Notes: generated by a model not told the origin, from the letters alone. DNA of 64,000 nucleotides from Porticoccus sp038143955 (GCA_038143955.1 JAYQMT010000005.1:186001-250000), one strand, 5' to 3'; shown: positions 1 through 8,748, counted from the first letter of the stretch. Numbers and translations: made by a program.

Positions 1-69
1 ACCTCCGCTAGTATATGCTTTACCTTTGCATTTGATTTACAGAATATTTTGAAAACTTTTAGGATGTAT

Positions 70-774
70 ATGAATTTTTTTCCCCATTTCGAGAGAGCTT
101 ATATATTAAGACGCTATAAGAGATTTTTTGTTGATATAGAGCTATTAGACGGCACAACTCTGACAGTCCATTGCCCAAATACTGGCTCAATGACTAATTG
201 TTGGGCTCAGGGTAACCAGTGTTGGTTTTCACGAACTGATAACCCAAACCGCAAGCTTCCTGGCACTCTTGAGCTTACAAAAACTACTGATGGATATTTA
301 TGCGGTATTAATACTCAGCATCCAAATAATTTAGTAGTAGAGGCTATCGAGAATGGTGTAATTAATGAGTTACAGGGTTATGAAAACATATATAGGGAGG
401 TGAAGTATGGAGCTGAAAAAAGTCGCATCGACATATTATTAACTGATGGTGAAAAAGAGTGTTATGTCGAAGTTAAAAATATGACCTTTAATTTGGGCAA
501 TGGTCATATAGTTTTTCCTGATGCAAAAACCACGAGGGGTGTGAAGCATTTATGTGAATTAACGAAGATGGTGCAACAAGGATCCCGTTCAATGCTTATA
601 TTTTGTGTTCAACATTCTGGAGCATGCACCACAGGTTTGGCTAAAAATATTGATCCTCTATATGTTGAAACTATGAGAAATGCTATTAATGCAGGAGTTG
701 AAGTAGTTTCTTATAGTTGTAGTCTGTCTCCAGAAAAAATAATAATAGAAAAAAAATTACCATTTATTTTTTGA
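70..774 (+). CDS. sfsA: SfsA family DNA-binding protein
   Basis: SfsA family, 234 aa, the same length as the E. coli protein. Family landmarks are the RYKRFF segment near the N-terminus, HCPNTGSM around residue 40, EVKYGAEKSRID near 115 and the YVEVKN block near 140, which belongs to a nuclease-like fold. In E. coli SfsA binds DNA and is linked to sugar-fermentation genes; its biochemical role is poorly defined. I chose the ATG at 70 because the protein then aligns from its first residue and AGG at 61-63 is correctly spaced. A TTG at 49 and an ATG at 64 in the same frame are alternatives. The stop lies 8 bp from the 3' end of the convergent ubiK. Confidence 0.9.
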   Translation: MNFFPHFERAYILRRYKRFFVDIELLDGTTLTVHCPNTGSMTNCWAQGNQCWFSRTDNPNRKLPGTLELTKTTDGYLCGINTQHPNNLVVEAIENGVINELQGYENIYREVKYGAEKSRIDILLTDGEKECYVEVKNMTFNLGNGHIVFPDAKTTRGVKHLCELTKMVQQGSRSMLIFCVQHSGACTTGLAKNIDPLYVETMRNAINAGVEVVSYSCSLSPEKIIIEKKLPFIF

Positions 775-781
775 TTAATAT

Positions 782-1039
782 TTATCTATATTTTGTACTT
801 AAGTTTTCTTCTATTTCTGACAGCTGTTTCTTAATATCGTCTAATTGTTCTTGTGTGCGGTTCAAAATTGATACCTGCGCATCGAATTCGTCTCGAGAAA
901 CCAAATCTAACTTATCGAAAGTAGTTTGTGCTGCTGAGCGCATTTTTTGTTGAATTTCTTTATTCAGAGATTCGGCTCCTGGAGCAATTATGTTGTTAAA
1001 TTGGTTTACAAACTTTTCAAGTAATTCATTTTTTTTCAT
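782..1039 (-). CDS. ubiK: Ubiquinone biosynthesis accessory factor UbiK (YqiC/BMFP)
   Basis: Small 85-aa protein of the YqiC/BMFP family. A helical N-terminal half contains the family-typical APGAESL and KMRSAAQTTFDKLDLV stretches, followed by a charged C-terminal coiled coil (about residues 55-80). In enterobacteria UbiK binds UbiJ and helps the soluble Ubi complex make ubiquinone under aerobic conditions. A position beside the glnK/amtB block is common in Pseudomonas relatives. It is divergent from the torF gene and shares the 1040-1350 intergenic region with it. Confidence 0.88.
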   Translation of the reverse strand: MKKNELLEKFVNQFNNIIAPGAESLNKEIQQKMRSAAQTTFDKLDLVSRDEFDAQVSILNRTQEQLDDIKKQLSEIEENLSTKYR

Positions 1040-1175
1040 TTAATTTTCTCCAGCAAAGTTATACATCTAATACCACTTTAACTTAGCGTACAACTTGCAT
1101 CTAATCTTTATCAACAATAAAAAATAATTTAACCAATTAAGCTAAATATTTGCAAATAAAATGAGAAGCTTAGAA

Positions 1176-1190
1176 ATACCTGCTTGGTGC
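1176..1190. promoter_or_regulatory. Weak NtrC-like site
   Basis: ATAC, 7 bp, GTGC. The right half matches the NtrC consensus (GCAC-N7-GTGC) and the left half matches 2 of 4. Its centre is 42 bp, close to four helical turns, upstream of the better site at 1218-1232. That spacing would put both on one DNA face, as in known NtrC enhancers. Confidence 0.5.
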
Positions 1191-1217
1191 AATTTTATAT
1201 TTAGAGGTAGTAAACCA

Positions 1218-1232
1218 GCACTACAATAGTGC
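1218..1232. promoter_or_regulatory. NtrC-like enhancer site
   Basis: GCAC (1218-1221) and GTGC (1229-1232) separated by 7 bp, an exact match to the core half-sites and spacing of NtrC enhancers. Its centre is about 87 bp upstream of the start site predicted from the sigma-54 promoter, a normal distance for an NtrC enhancer. Confidence 0.65.
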
Positions 1233-1284
1233 GCATCTTTTGTATATCAACCATTATTTACAATAAAATCAATAGTTTAAAAAG

Positions 1285-1301
1285 TTGGCACGAAAAATGC
1301 A
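1285..1301 (+). promoter_or_regulatory. Sigma-54 (RpoN) promoter of torF-glnK-amtB
   Basis: TTGGCACG at 1285-1292 and ATGCA at 1297-1301. The diagnostic GG (1287-1288) and GC (1299-1300) are exactly 12 bp apart, as in -24/-12 promoters. It lies about 50 bp before the porin start codon and downstream of two NtrC-like sites, so the nitrogen block is probably induced by nitrogen limitation. Confidence 0.82.
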
Positions 1302-1350
1302 TTATAGTTATTGAGAGATTTTTTAATTTAACTTTATCGGAGAAAAAAAC

Positions 1351-2136
1351 ATGCATACATTTAAAAAATTACTTTCAGTCGCGATGTTAGCCACAGCTAT
1401 ACCAATCACTACTCAGGCTTATGAAACATCTGGAAATATAACATTGGCTACTGACTATAAATTTCGTGGTATTTCACAAAACGCAACTTCGCCAGCAGTA
1501 TCAGGTGGGTTTGATATAGCTTTTGATAATGGCTTCTACGCCGGAATTTGGGGTTCAAATGTTGATTTTGAACTAGCGGGAAGTGCAAACCCATCTATGG
1601 AGTTAGATTACTATGGTGGATTTGGTGGTAATTTTACAGAAGATCTTTCTTATGATGTAGGTGTACTCTACTACGACTATCCAACATCTTCAGAAACAAC
1701 ATTTACTGCCGCAGGATATAACAAAGATAGAGACCTTGATTACGCAGAGGTATACGGTAGCCTTGGGTACAAGGATTTTACTATAGGGTTTGCTTATTCT
1801 GATGATTACTGGCAAGAAACAGGTGAGTTCAGCTATTATTATATTGACTATAGTTTCGGTCTTTTCACTCTTCCAGCCGATATTGCTTTAGACTTTCACG
1901 TAGGATTTAATGATTTTGAAAATTCAAGTGATGATTCCAATGTTAAAGATGCCAATGAAGCATTTTTATCAGACGGTGAGGATAGTTATACCGACTTTTC
2001 GGTTACTCTTAGTAAATCTATTGCTGGATTAGATTTCGCCTTAAGTTTTGTTGACACAGATTTGGATGAAGATGAATGCTGGGGAACTGACTGGTGTGAC
2101 AGCTCAGCAATCTTTTCAATCAGTAAAAGTATGTAA
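1351..2136 (+). CDS. TorF family putative porin
   Basis: 261-aa outer-membrane protein. Residues 1-23 form a signal peptide ending in TTQA, followed by a conserved beginning (ITLATDYKFRGIS) and alternating aromatic beta-strands rich in Tyr, Asp and Gly, as expected of a small beta-barrel of the TIGR02001/TorF family. No substrate is established; the position before glnK-amtB and behind an NtrC/sigma-54 promoter suggests uptake of a nitrogen source. The C-terminal residues (FSISKSM) form a strand but lack a terminal Phe. An intrinsic terminator directly follows, so downstream glnK-amtB expression would depend on read-through or another promoter. Confidence 0.85.
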   Translation: MHTFKKLLSVAMLATAIPITTQAYETSGNITLATDYKFRGISQNATSPAVSGGFDIAFDNGFYAGIWGSNVDFELAGSANPSMELDYYGGFGGNFTEDLSYDVGVLYYDYPTSSETTFTAAGYNKDRDLDYAEVYGSLGYKDFTIGFAYSDDYWQETGEFSYYYIDYSFGLFTLPADIALDFHVGFNDFENSSDDSNVKDANEAFLSDGEDSYTDFSVTLSKSIAGLDFALSFVDTDLDEDECWGTDWCDSSAIFSISKSM

Positions 2137-2142
2137 CTGCAC

Positions 2143-2180
2143 AAGGATATTTTTGTGAAATCAAAAATATCCTTTTTTTT
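2143..2180 (+). terminator. Intrinsic terminator/attenuator between torF and glnK
   Basis: A 13-bp perfect stem (2143-2155 with 2162-2174) with a 6-nt loop, followed by a run of T to 2180. It sits inside the 60-bp torF-glnK gap, leaving no clear room for a separate promoter, so it probably lowers glnK-amtB transcription relative to the porin. Confidence 0.8.
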
Positions 2181-2196
2181 ATAAAGGAGAAGAATA

Positions 2197-2535
2197 ATGA
2201 AAATGATTACAGCAGTTATTAAGCCCTTCAAACTAGATGATGTACGCGAAGCATTATCAAATCTTGGTGTACAGGGAATTACAGTATCAGAAGTTAAGGG
2301 TTTTGGTCGCCAGAAAGGCCACACAGAACTTTATCGCGGCGCTGAATACGTTGTTGATTTTTTACCTAAAGTAAAAATCGAAGCAGCTATATCTGATGAA
2401 ATGGTTGAAGAGGCGGTAGATGTAATAACTACCTCGGCAAATACAGGAAAAATAGGCGACGGAAAAATATTTATTACTAGTATTGAAGAGGCTGTGCGTA
2501 TTCGTACTGGCGAAACTGGTGCGGAAGCACTCTAG
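2197..2535 (+). CDS. glnK: PII nitrogen regulatory protein (first copy)
   Basis: 112-aa PII protein, the normal family length. The uridylylation Tyr is residue 51 in the T-loop (RGAEY), the B-loop TGKIGDGKIF is intact, and the C-terminal RTGETG is present. PII trimers sense 2-oxoglutarate and ATP/ADP, and GlnK plugs the AmtB channel when ammonium is ample. The gene has a strong AAAGGAG ribosome site and lies 15 bp before amtB, the standard glnK-amtB pair. It is very similar to the second PII gene at 4022. Confidence 0.96.
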   Translation: MKMITAVIKPFKLDDVREALSNLGVQGITVSEVKGFGRQKGHTELYRGAEYVVDFLPKVKIEAAISDEMVEEAVDVITTSANTGKIGDGKIFITSIEEAVRIRTGETGAEAL

Positions 2536-2550
2536 AATAGGAGAGAAATA

Positions 2551-3797
2551 ATGAGTCCTGAATTAATCGAAGTAAAATATGCACTAGATACCTTCTATTT
2601 TCTTATATGTGGTGTACTAGTGATGTGGATGGCTGCGGGCTTTACTATGCTCGAGTCTGGCTTGGTGCGTACTAAAAGTACCACCGAAATTTTAACAAAA
2701 AATGTAGCTTTATATTCTATTGCATGTGTTATGTATTTAGTGATGGGCTACGCAATAATGTATGGCGGCAGCACTGGAGGCTATCTTCCGGATATGTGGT
2801 TTGGGAATATTATTTCTAATTCTACAGCTGAAGAGGTTATAGCTAGCAATGGTGACACATACTATTCGGGTGCATCTGATTTTTCTTCCAGGTAGTTTTT
2901 GTGGCAACCGCAATGTCTATAGTATCTGGTGCTGTAGCTGAGCGTATGAAATTATGGTCATTTTTATCGTTTGCGGTAGTTCTGACAGGATTTATCTATC
3001 CCATGCAAGGAATGTGGAAATGGGGTGGTGGATTTCTTGATGCTGCAGGCTTCCAAGATTTTGCAGGTTCAGGCGTCGTCCATCTTTGCGGTGCGACTGC
3101 AGCTATAGCAGGTGTGATTTTGCTTGGCGCAAGAAAAGGCAAATATACTGATGATGGAAAGGTGAATGCAATCCCTGGATCTAATTTACCCCTAGCTGCA
3201 ATAGGTATGTTTATTTTATGGATGGGCTGGTTTGGTTTCAATGGAGGCTCCGAGCTTAAAGTATCAGATGTTGGTGAAGCAAATGCCGTAGCTGATATAT
3301 TTGTAAATACTAACGCCGCCGCCGCCGCTGGTTTGTTAACAGCTCTTATTACTTCACAGTTTTTGTTTGGTAAGGCAGATTTAACAATGGCAATAAATGG
3401 AGCACTAGCTGGTCTTGTTGCAATTACAGCTGAGCCACTTGCTTGGACTGCAGGTTACGCATCAATTATCGGAGCTATCGGAGGAGTCCTTGTTGTTTTC
3501 TCAATACTTGCCATGGATAAAATTAAAATTGATGATCCAGTAGGTGCTATATCCGTCCATGGTGTCGTTGGTATCTGGGGCCTTTTAGCCGTATGTTTTT
3601 CCGGAAATGAGGATGCCACATTAATGGGCCAACTTACGGGTATCGTAGTAATTTTCGCTTGGACTTTTGTCACTAGTATGATTGCCTGGTTCATCATCAA
3701 GAGCGTCATAGGTATTCGAGTGACTGAACAGGCAGAAGCAGATGGTGTGGATGTAAGTGAATGTGGCTTAGCTGCATATCCTGAATTTACCAAGTAA
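2551..3797 (+). CDS. amtB: Ammonium transporter AmtB (one frameshift)
   Basis: Ammonia channel of the Amt/MEP/Rh family, about 415 aa once one frameshift is repaired. Many membrane helices are visible, together with the pore histidines in VVHLCGATAA and ISVHGVVGIWG and the inner-membrane signature ITAEP. The frame breaks near 2886: adding one T to the T-run joins the N-terminal 114 residues to the remainder as FFFQVVFVAT, which fits the family. It is probably an undercalled homopolymer, not a pseudogene. Cotranscribed with the preceding glnK and followed by a terminator. Confidence 0.92.
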
Positions 3798-3824
3798 ATA
3801 TATAAATTATTTTCACTTAAGCTT

Positions 3825-3850
3825 AAAGGGGGTCATACCCCCTTTTTTTT
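3825..3850 (+). terminator. Intrinsic terminator after amtB
   Basis: A 9-bp stem AAAGGGGGT/ACCCCCTTT with a 3-nt loop followed by a T-run; it ends the torF-glnK-amtB unit. Confidence 0.88.
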
Positions 3851-4021
3851 ATTATTAATTTCATTATTTAAGTTATCCAGATAAATTTTTTGAGTTATTT
3901 GATTAATAATCTTATACTTATAGATAGAATATTGAATAGACTTTTCAGATTATCAGATGAACTATAGAGTGCTTATCTTGCAATAATTGCAACAAGCAAA
4001 CAAGGATACCAGGATACTTAT

Positions 4022-4360
4022 ATGAAACTCATTACTGCAGTTATAAAGCCCTTTAAGTTAGATGACGTTCGTGGTGTACTAGCTGATATTGGTGTACAAG
4101 GTATAACAGTCTCGGAAGTGAAAGGCTTTGGCCGACAAAAAGGCCATACAGAATTATATAGGGGTGCAGAGTACGTTGTTGATTTCTTACCTAAGATAAA
4201 GTTGGAAATAGCTGTTGAAGAAAATCAAGTTGATTCCGTTATTGAATCCATTTCTAAGTCGGCACATACAGGAAAAATTGGTGATGGAAAGATCTTTGTC
4301 ACCACACTTGAACAGGTTATTCGTATACGCACAGGTGAAACTGGTAGCGAGGCTATATAG
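4022..4360 (+). CDS. PII nitrogen regulatory protein (second copy)
   Basis: Second 112-aa PII protein, with Tyr51 in RGAEY, TGKIGDGKIF and RTGETG all present. It differs from the first copy mostly in the middle (residues 60-80, IKLEIAVEENQVDSV) and is separated from amtB by a terminator and 170 bp, so it has its own promoter. One copy may act as GlnB (controlling glutamine synthetase and NtrB) and the other as GlnK, but sequence alone does not say which. The first is the likelier GlnK because it is next to amtB. Confidence 0.93.
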   Translation: MKLITAVIKPFKLDDVRGVLADIGVQGITVSEVKGFGRQKGHTELYRGAEYVVDFLPKIKLEIAVEENQVDSVIESISKSAHTGKIGDGKIFVTTLEQVIRIRTGETGSEAI

Positions 4361-4365
4361 TAAAA

Positions 4366-4391
4366 AGCTACCTAGTAGCTAATTATTTTTT
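4366..4391. terminator. Possible bidirectional terminator, PII gene/xerC
   Basis: 6-bp stem AGCTAC/GTAGCT with a 3-nt loop, A-rich on the left and T-rich on the right (4385-4391). It lies between convergent genes and touches the xerC stop codon. Confidence 0.5.
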
Positions 4392-5265
4392 TGAAGCACG
4401 TGGGTGAGCTTTATCATAAACTTTTGCAAGATGTTGGAAATCTAGGTGAGTATATATTTGAGTTGTTGAAATATTTTGATGACCAAGTAGCTCCTGCACT
4501 GCCCGTAAATCTCCACTTGATTCTAACATATGACTTGCAAAAGAATGTCTGAGCATATGCGGATGAATCTTCCCTTGCATGCCTTGCCTTATTGAGATTT
4601 TTTTAAACGGTCTTGAATGCTTCTTGGCGAAAGTCTTTCCCCATATATATTTAAAAACATCGCTGGTGACTCGGTTGCAGTTTTTTTCTGTCTACATTGC
4701 AACCAGATTTTAAGTGCATCTACAGCTTGTCTCCCTACTGGAAGTGACCTAGTTTTATTACCTTTCCCTGTTACTCTAATGGAACATTCCTTTAAATCTA
4801 AGTCACTCAAGTTCAACCCTGATATCTCAGCAAGTCGTAAGCCTGACGAATATAATAATTCGATAATAGCGTGATCTCGATAATCAATCCAGTTTGTAGT
4901 TGTGAATGAAAGAAATTGATTTACTTGATCCACGTCTAATGTTTTAGGTAATTTTTTTGGCGATTTTGGTGCAGTTAAACTATTCGCAGGATTTTTATCG
5001 AGCCATTGATTTCTCATACCATAGTTAAAAAAGCACGTAGCGAAGATAGCCATCTTTGTATGCTTTTTCCACCTAGCCCGCTTTTATGAAGAGATGATAA
5101 GCATGTTCTTATATCGTGAGTAGTTATATTCTCTAGTAGTAGCTCAGATTCTGCACACCAAATAGCCAACTTCTCTAGATCACGTTGGTAGCTAATAATA
5201 GTATGACTAGACAGCCGACGTTCTGTACGTAAATGTTCTTTGAATTCTTTTATTCTTTTGTTCAT
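4383..5265 (-). CDS. xerC: Tyrosine recombinase XerC (two frameshifts)
   Basis: Chromosome-dimer resolvase of the tyrosine recombinase family, about 294 aa after repair. An N-terminal SAM-like domain begins LRTERRLSSHTI. The catalytic residues are visible: Arg in SSGLRLAE, Lys in TGKGNKTR, His/Arg in HMLRHSFASH, His in LLGHQ and the nucleophile Tyr in TTQIYTHLD. Two breaks, near 5035 (T-run, 6 instead of 7 on the coding strand) and near 4590 (A-run, 7 instead of 8), are each fixed by one base. Position behind dapF-DUF484 is the conserved XerC locus, so this is not a mobile-element integrase. Start could also be 5277. Confidence 0.92.
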
Positions 5266-5324
5266 ATCAGTATGCATAACTTGATAAATTTATAATCTAG
5301 GAAAAATTTTAGGGATCAACCCAT

Positions 5325-5990
5325 TTAAAACTTTAGTGACATGACGAAAAAAATTGTATCCAAAATACTATTATAATAATTTGGATTTGAGTTGCCGATT
5401 GCAAGGATGCCAAGGAGTGAATTATTAAAGAGTCTTGCTGCAGCAGCAGATTTTACTTTTCTTTTTTTATTCCCAAATAAAAAATCAAGCTCAGTTCGAC
5501 TTGATATGCCTGAAAGCGGCTCTTCGTTTGTAAGTAACATGCCAACATTATCTTCTGCTTCTTTAATGGAAACAATTTTTGTATAGGCATTTGCTTCTAT
5601 CTTGCAATTACCAAATAAAATGAGCTGGTGAAATTCAACTTGAAAATCTCTACTGAGGCTCTCAGATAGCCTAGAAACTAGTGATTCAAAGTCATTAGCC
5701 ATTATTAGTGAAGCAACTAAACGAGTAGTTTTTTCGAACAACTTAACATTATCTTCTGCAGTGGTTCGAATATTTTTAATGTGCTCTGTAAGCTCTAGAT
5801 TTTTTTCTCTAAGTAACAAAATTTGACGCTCGACTAAAGAAATTGCTCCGCCACTAAAATGAGGTATAACTAAACTTTCGAGAGTATCTGGGTTTTTGTC
5901 AAAAAAATTTGGATTATTTAGGAGGTACTCTTTAATTTTTTTTTGAGTTACAAGTTGACCACTATTTTTTTTGTCAGTTACTTTGCTCAT
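5325..5990 (-). CDS. DUF484 family protein
   Basis: 221-aa cytoplasmic protein of the DUF484/YigA family. It begins with a helix containing YLLNNPNFFDKNP, continues through a central coiled coil (about residues 55-95), and ends in a GAF-like domain. No biochemical function is established. The gene starts within the dapF stop codon (ATGA overlap at 5987-5990), so translation is coupled, and it precedes xerC, the usual order in gammaproteobacteria. Confidence 0.88.
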   Translation of the reverse strand: MSKVTDKKNSGQLVTQKKIKEYLLNNPNFFDKNPDTLESLVIPHFSGGAISLVERQILLLREKNLELTEHIKNIRTTAEDNVKLFEKTTRLVASLIMANDFESLVSRLSESLSRDFQVEFHQLILFGNCKIEANAYTKIVSIKEAEDNVGMLLTNEEPLSGISSRTELDFLFGNKKRKVKSAAAARLFNNSLLGILAIGNSNPNYYNSILDTIFFVMSLKF

Positions 5991-6817
5991 ATATAAATTT
6001 GCCCATGAATTACTGTAACAGCCTTTCCAGTCATCATGACTGGATGATTGTTACCTGCCCATTCGATAAATAAGCTGCCACCTGTGAGATTTACTCTGAC
6101 AGTAGTCTTTAAAAGGCCCTGAAGTTGCCCTGCGACAACTGCTGCACATGCACCTGAGCCACAAGCAAGAGTTTCACCACAGCCTCTTTCATAGACTCGC
6201 AAATTTATTTCGCTAGGGTTAATTATTTGCATAAAACCAACATTTGCTTCTTTTGGAAACATTGAATTTTTACTGATCACTTCACCCATTAATTTCACCG
6301 AGGCAGAAGCTGTATCGTCTACAACTACTACTGCATGTGGATTTCCCATTGATATAGCACTCAATAGTATTTGTGATTCTTCGAAAGGCACCTTATAAAG
6401 AATTTCTTGTTTGTCAGCATCGAATGGTATTTTATTTGGCTCTAATTCTGGTGGACCCATATCAACCTGCACTAAACCATCATGCAAAAGTCTTATTTTG
6501 ATTATTCCATTTTTGGTTTCGACAAGAATATTACTTTTTCCTGTTAATTTACGATTATGTACAAACTTAGCAAAACATCGAGCACCGTTACCACATTGCT
6601 CCACTTCTTGGCCGTTATTATTAAAGATACGATAACGAAAATCTACATCGGGTCGACTTGGACTTTCAACTATTAAAATTTGATCACAACCTATACCAAA
6701 ATTCCTGTCGCCCAATTTTTTAGCTATTTTAGGAGTTATAGTAACGGACTGCGAGATACCATCAATCACCACAAAATCATTGCCTAGGCCATGCATTTTT
6801 GTAAATTTTATTAACAT
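5987..6817 (-). CDS. dapF: Diaminopimelate epimerase
   Basis: 276 aa, normal DapF length. Converts LL- to meso-diaminopimelate for peptidoglycan and lysine synthesis. The two catalytic cysteines are in QCGNGARCF (about residue 75) and LACGSGACAA (about residue 220). The N-terminus FTKMHGLGNDFVV is typical. It lies between lysA and DUF484 in a cell-wall/lysine operon, so the products of dapF and lysA act in sequence. Confidence 0.97.
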   Translation of the reverse strand: MLIKFTKMHGLGNDFVVIDGISQSVTITPKIAKKLGDRNFGIGCDQILIVESPSRPDVDFRYRIFNNNGQEVEQCGNGARCFAKFVHNRKLTGKSNILVETKNGIIKIRLLHDGLVQVDMGPPELEPNKIPFDADKQEILYKVPFEESQILLSAISMGNPHAVVVVDDTASASVKLMGEVISKNSMFPKEANVGFMQIINPSEINLRVYERGCGETLACGSGACAAVVAGQLQGLLKTTVRVNLTGGSLFIEWAGNNHPVMMTGKAVTVIHGQIYI

Positions 6818-6856
6818 AGCTTACCCAGCTTTATAAAGATGTTTTAAGTACTATTT

Positions 6857-8107
6857 TTATTCATTGGGCAACAAAGACTCCCCACGAACTAAGTCTTGGA
6901 CAGTTTCCCTTTTTCTAATTTCATACATATTTTTGCCATCAACCATGATTTCTGCAGCTTTACAGCGACTATTGTAATTTGAGCTCATAGAAAATCCATA
7001 TGCTCCTGCTGATCTAACACACAGAAGATCACCTTGACGTATAGCTAATAATCTATCTTTTGCAATAAAATCTCCAGTCTCACAGATCGGACCTACTATA
7101 TCCCAATTTTTTGGAAGACCTTTATTATCATTAACTGGTTCAACTGCCAACCAAGCCTGATAAAGTGCAGGTCTGATCATATCATTCATTGCAGCGTCAA
7201 TGACTGCAAAATTTTTCTCCTCCCCGGGTTTTAGAAACTCTATTTTGGTAAGTAAAACTCCCGCATCTGCAACAATTGACCTACCTGGTTCTAATATTAG
7301 AGTAATATTTCTTTCTTCAAGGTTTGAGACTATTTCTTTTACATAGTCTCTAATTTGAGGTGGTTTTTCATCTTTATAGCAAACACCAAGTCCACCACCA
7401 ATATCTAAATGCTCTATACGTATCCCATGCTCTTGCAGATTGTCCACCAATACCAAAACTCTTTTGAGAGCGTCTATAAAGGGGGCTGTCTCGATTAATT
7501 GCGAACCTATGTGACAGTCAACTCCGATAATTTTTAGAGACTTCAATTTTTTTGTACTTAAGTAGACATCAAGAGCTTTTTTGATATCAATACCAAATTT
7601 ATTTTCTCGAAGTCCAGTAGAGATATATGGGTGAGTATTAGCATCGACATCTGGATTTACTCTCAAAGAAATAGGAGCTATTCTTTTGCAGGACTCCGCC
7701 ACATCATTAAGAATTTTGAGTTCAGCTTCAGATTCAACATTGAAACAATGCACCCCTAGTTCTATAGCCCTTCGCATTTCAAGGGGTGTTTTCCCGACTC
7801 CTGAAAAAATAATTTTCTTAGGGTCACCACCTGCAAGTATAACCCGCTCTAATTCTCCACCTGAAACTATATCAAATCCAGCACCTAGCTTTGCCAGAAT
7901 ACCTAGAACTGCAATATTAGAATTAGCTTTAACAGAGTAGCAAATCTTATGTGGTTGATCATCTAGTGCTTCAAGGTACGAGAGGAAGTTATTTGTGAGT
8001 GCGGCACGACTATAAATATAACTAGGTGTTCCATAGCGTTCTGCAATAGACTTCATAGCTATTTTTTCAACAAACATTGTACCTTTATTATAATAAAAAT
8101 TTTTCAT
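6857..8107 (-). CDS. lysA: Diaminopimelate decarboxylase
   Basis: 416 aa, fold-III PLP enzyme that decarboxylates meso-diaminopimelate to lysine. The PLP lysine is in CYSVKANSN, the phosphate-binding glycines in DIGGGLG, the EPGRSIVA motif follows, and the catalytic Cys is in PICETGDF. It lies 39 bp upstream of dapF in transcription order. The start at 8107 gives a normal N-terminus (FYYNKG); a later ATG at residue 11 is possible. Confidence 0.96.
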   Translation of the reverse strand: MKNFYYNKGTMFVEKIAMKSIAERYGTPSYIYSRAALTNNFLSYLEALDDQPHKICYSVKANSNIAVLGILAKLGAGFDIVSGGELERVILAGGDPKKIIFSGVGKTPLEMRRAIELGVHCFNVESEAELKILNDVAESCKRIAPISLRVNPDVDANTHPYISTGLRENKFGIDIKKALDVYLSTKKLKSLKIIGVDCHIGSQLIETAPFIDALKRVLVLVDNLQEHGIRIEHLDIGGGLGVCYKDEKPPQIRDYVKEIVSNLEERNITLILEPGRSIVADAGVLLTKIEFLKPGEEKNFAVIDAAMNDMIRPALYQAWLAVEPVNDNKGLPKNWDIVGPICETGDFIAKDRLLAIRQGDLLCVRSAGAYGFSMSSNYNSRCKAAEIMVDGKNMYEIRKRETVQDLVRGESLLPNE

Positions 8108-8122
8108 AGATCACTCATAATT

Positions 8123-8296
8123 TTATTCTGTATCATCAGATGATTCGGGTTGCTTATTGTTTTCAATTTCTTCTGAATTAGATATCTCCACTTGGATCGG
8201 TTCTGAAGGTAGATATAATGGCCCCTTGGTACCACAACCAGATGAATTTAAGGTCGATAGCGATATAACTAATAGTAATATTAAATAACGTTGCAT
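8123..8296 (-). CDS. lptM: LPS-assembly lipoprotein LptM (YifL)
   Basis: 57-aa lipoprotein. A hydrophobic leader (RYLILLLVISLSTL) is followed by a lipobox ending SSGCGTKGPLYLP, with the Cys at residue 21. The CGTKGPLYLP block is the hallmark of YifL/LptM, which binds LptD-LptE and helps it mature. The C-terminal half is acidic and low-complexity. Position between cyaY and lysA/dapF is the conserved locus. Confidence 0.88.
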   Translation of the reverse strand: MQRYLILLLVISLSTLNSSGCGTKGPLYLPSEPIQVEISNSEEIENNKQPESSDDTE

Positions 8297-8411
8297 GGAT
8301 AAATCCGTGTATTCTTATTGAATTACTTCCGAGTATAACGGCTGATGACCACTTCACTCAATCTGATATGGCATTTACAATTAATAAATATGTTAAAAAT
8401 GGCGAATAAAG

Positions 8412-8735
8412 ATGAAAGAAAAAGAATTTAATCAATATTGTGACAAGATAATGATGTCTATAGAGGATACTGTTGACCATACTCTTGAGGATATAGACTG
8501 CGAAACTTCAGCAGGAATATTAACCCTTACAATTGAAAAAAATGGATCTAAAATTATTATCTCTAGGCAGCCTTCTCAAAGCCAAATTTGGGTAGCAGCA
8601 AAATCTGGTGGTTATTATTTTGAGTATCTTGAGGAGGATCAATGGGTTTGCACAACTAGCAGAGAATCACTAGGGATGCTTTTGAAAAGAGTATGTTTTG
8701 AGCAACAGGGTGGTGAGCCGACTTTTGATATATAA
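8412..8735 (+). CDS. cyaY: Iron-sulfur cluster protein CyaY (frataxin)
   Basis: 107 aa, close to E. coli CyaY. The acidic N-terminal helix (DTVDHTLEDIDCE) forms the iron-binding ridge, followed by beta-strands with the conserved INRQ-like segment (ISRQPSQSQIWVAAKSGGYYF). Bacterial frataxin binds IscS and tunes Fe-S cluster assembly. It is divergent from lptM and convergent with argH, 13 bp apart. Confidence 0.94.
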   Translation: MKEKEFNQYCDKIMMSIEDTVDHTLEDIDCETSAGILTLTIEKNGSKIIISRQPSQSQIWVAAKSGGYYFEYLEEDQWVCTTSRESLGMLLKRVCFEQQGGEPTFDI

Positions 8736-8748
8736 AATTAAAATTCAA

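Larger units (their letters stand above)
1040..1350. promoter_or_regulatory. Divergent ubiK/torF control region
   Basis: 311-bp intergenic region without a gene. The right half carries a sigma-54 promoter and two NtrC-like palindromes, listed separately, reading towards the porin gene. I could not assign a confident sigma-70 promoter for ubiK in the left half. Confidence 0.6.

Noticed and set aside
1986..2324. Minus-strand open frame across the torF end and glnK
   Set aside because: It overlaps two well-supported genes and the terminator, and its protein resembles no family; a shadow frame.
3851..4021. Sigma-54 promoter for the second PII gene
   Set aside because: A TTGCA is present near 3980 but no GG lies 12 bp upstream of its GC.
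4383..5265. Integrase of a mobile element
   Set aside because: Position behind dapF and DUF484 and full similarity to XerC show the housekeeping recombinase; no att sites, cargo or tRNA disruption nearby.
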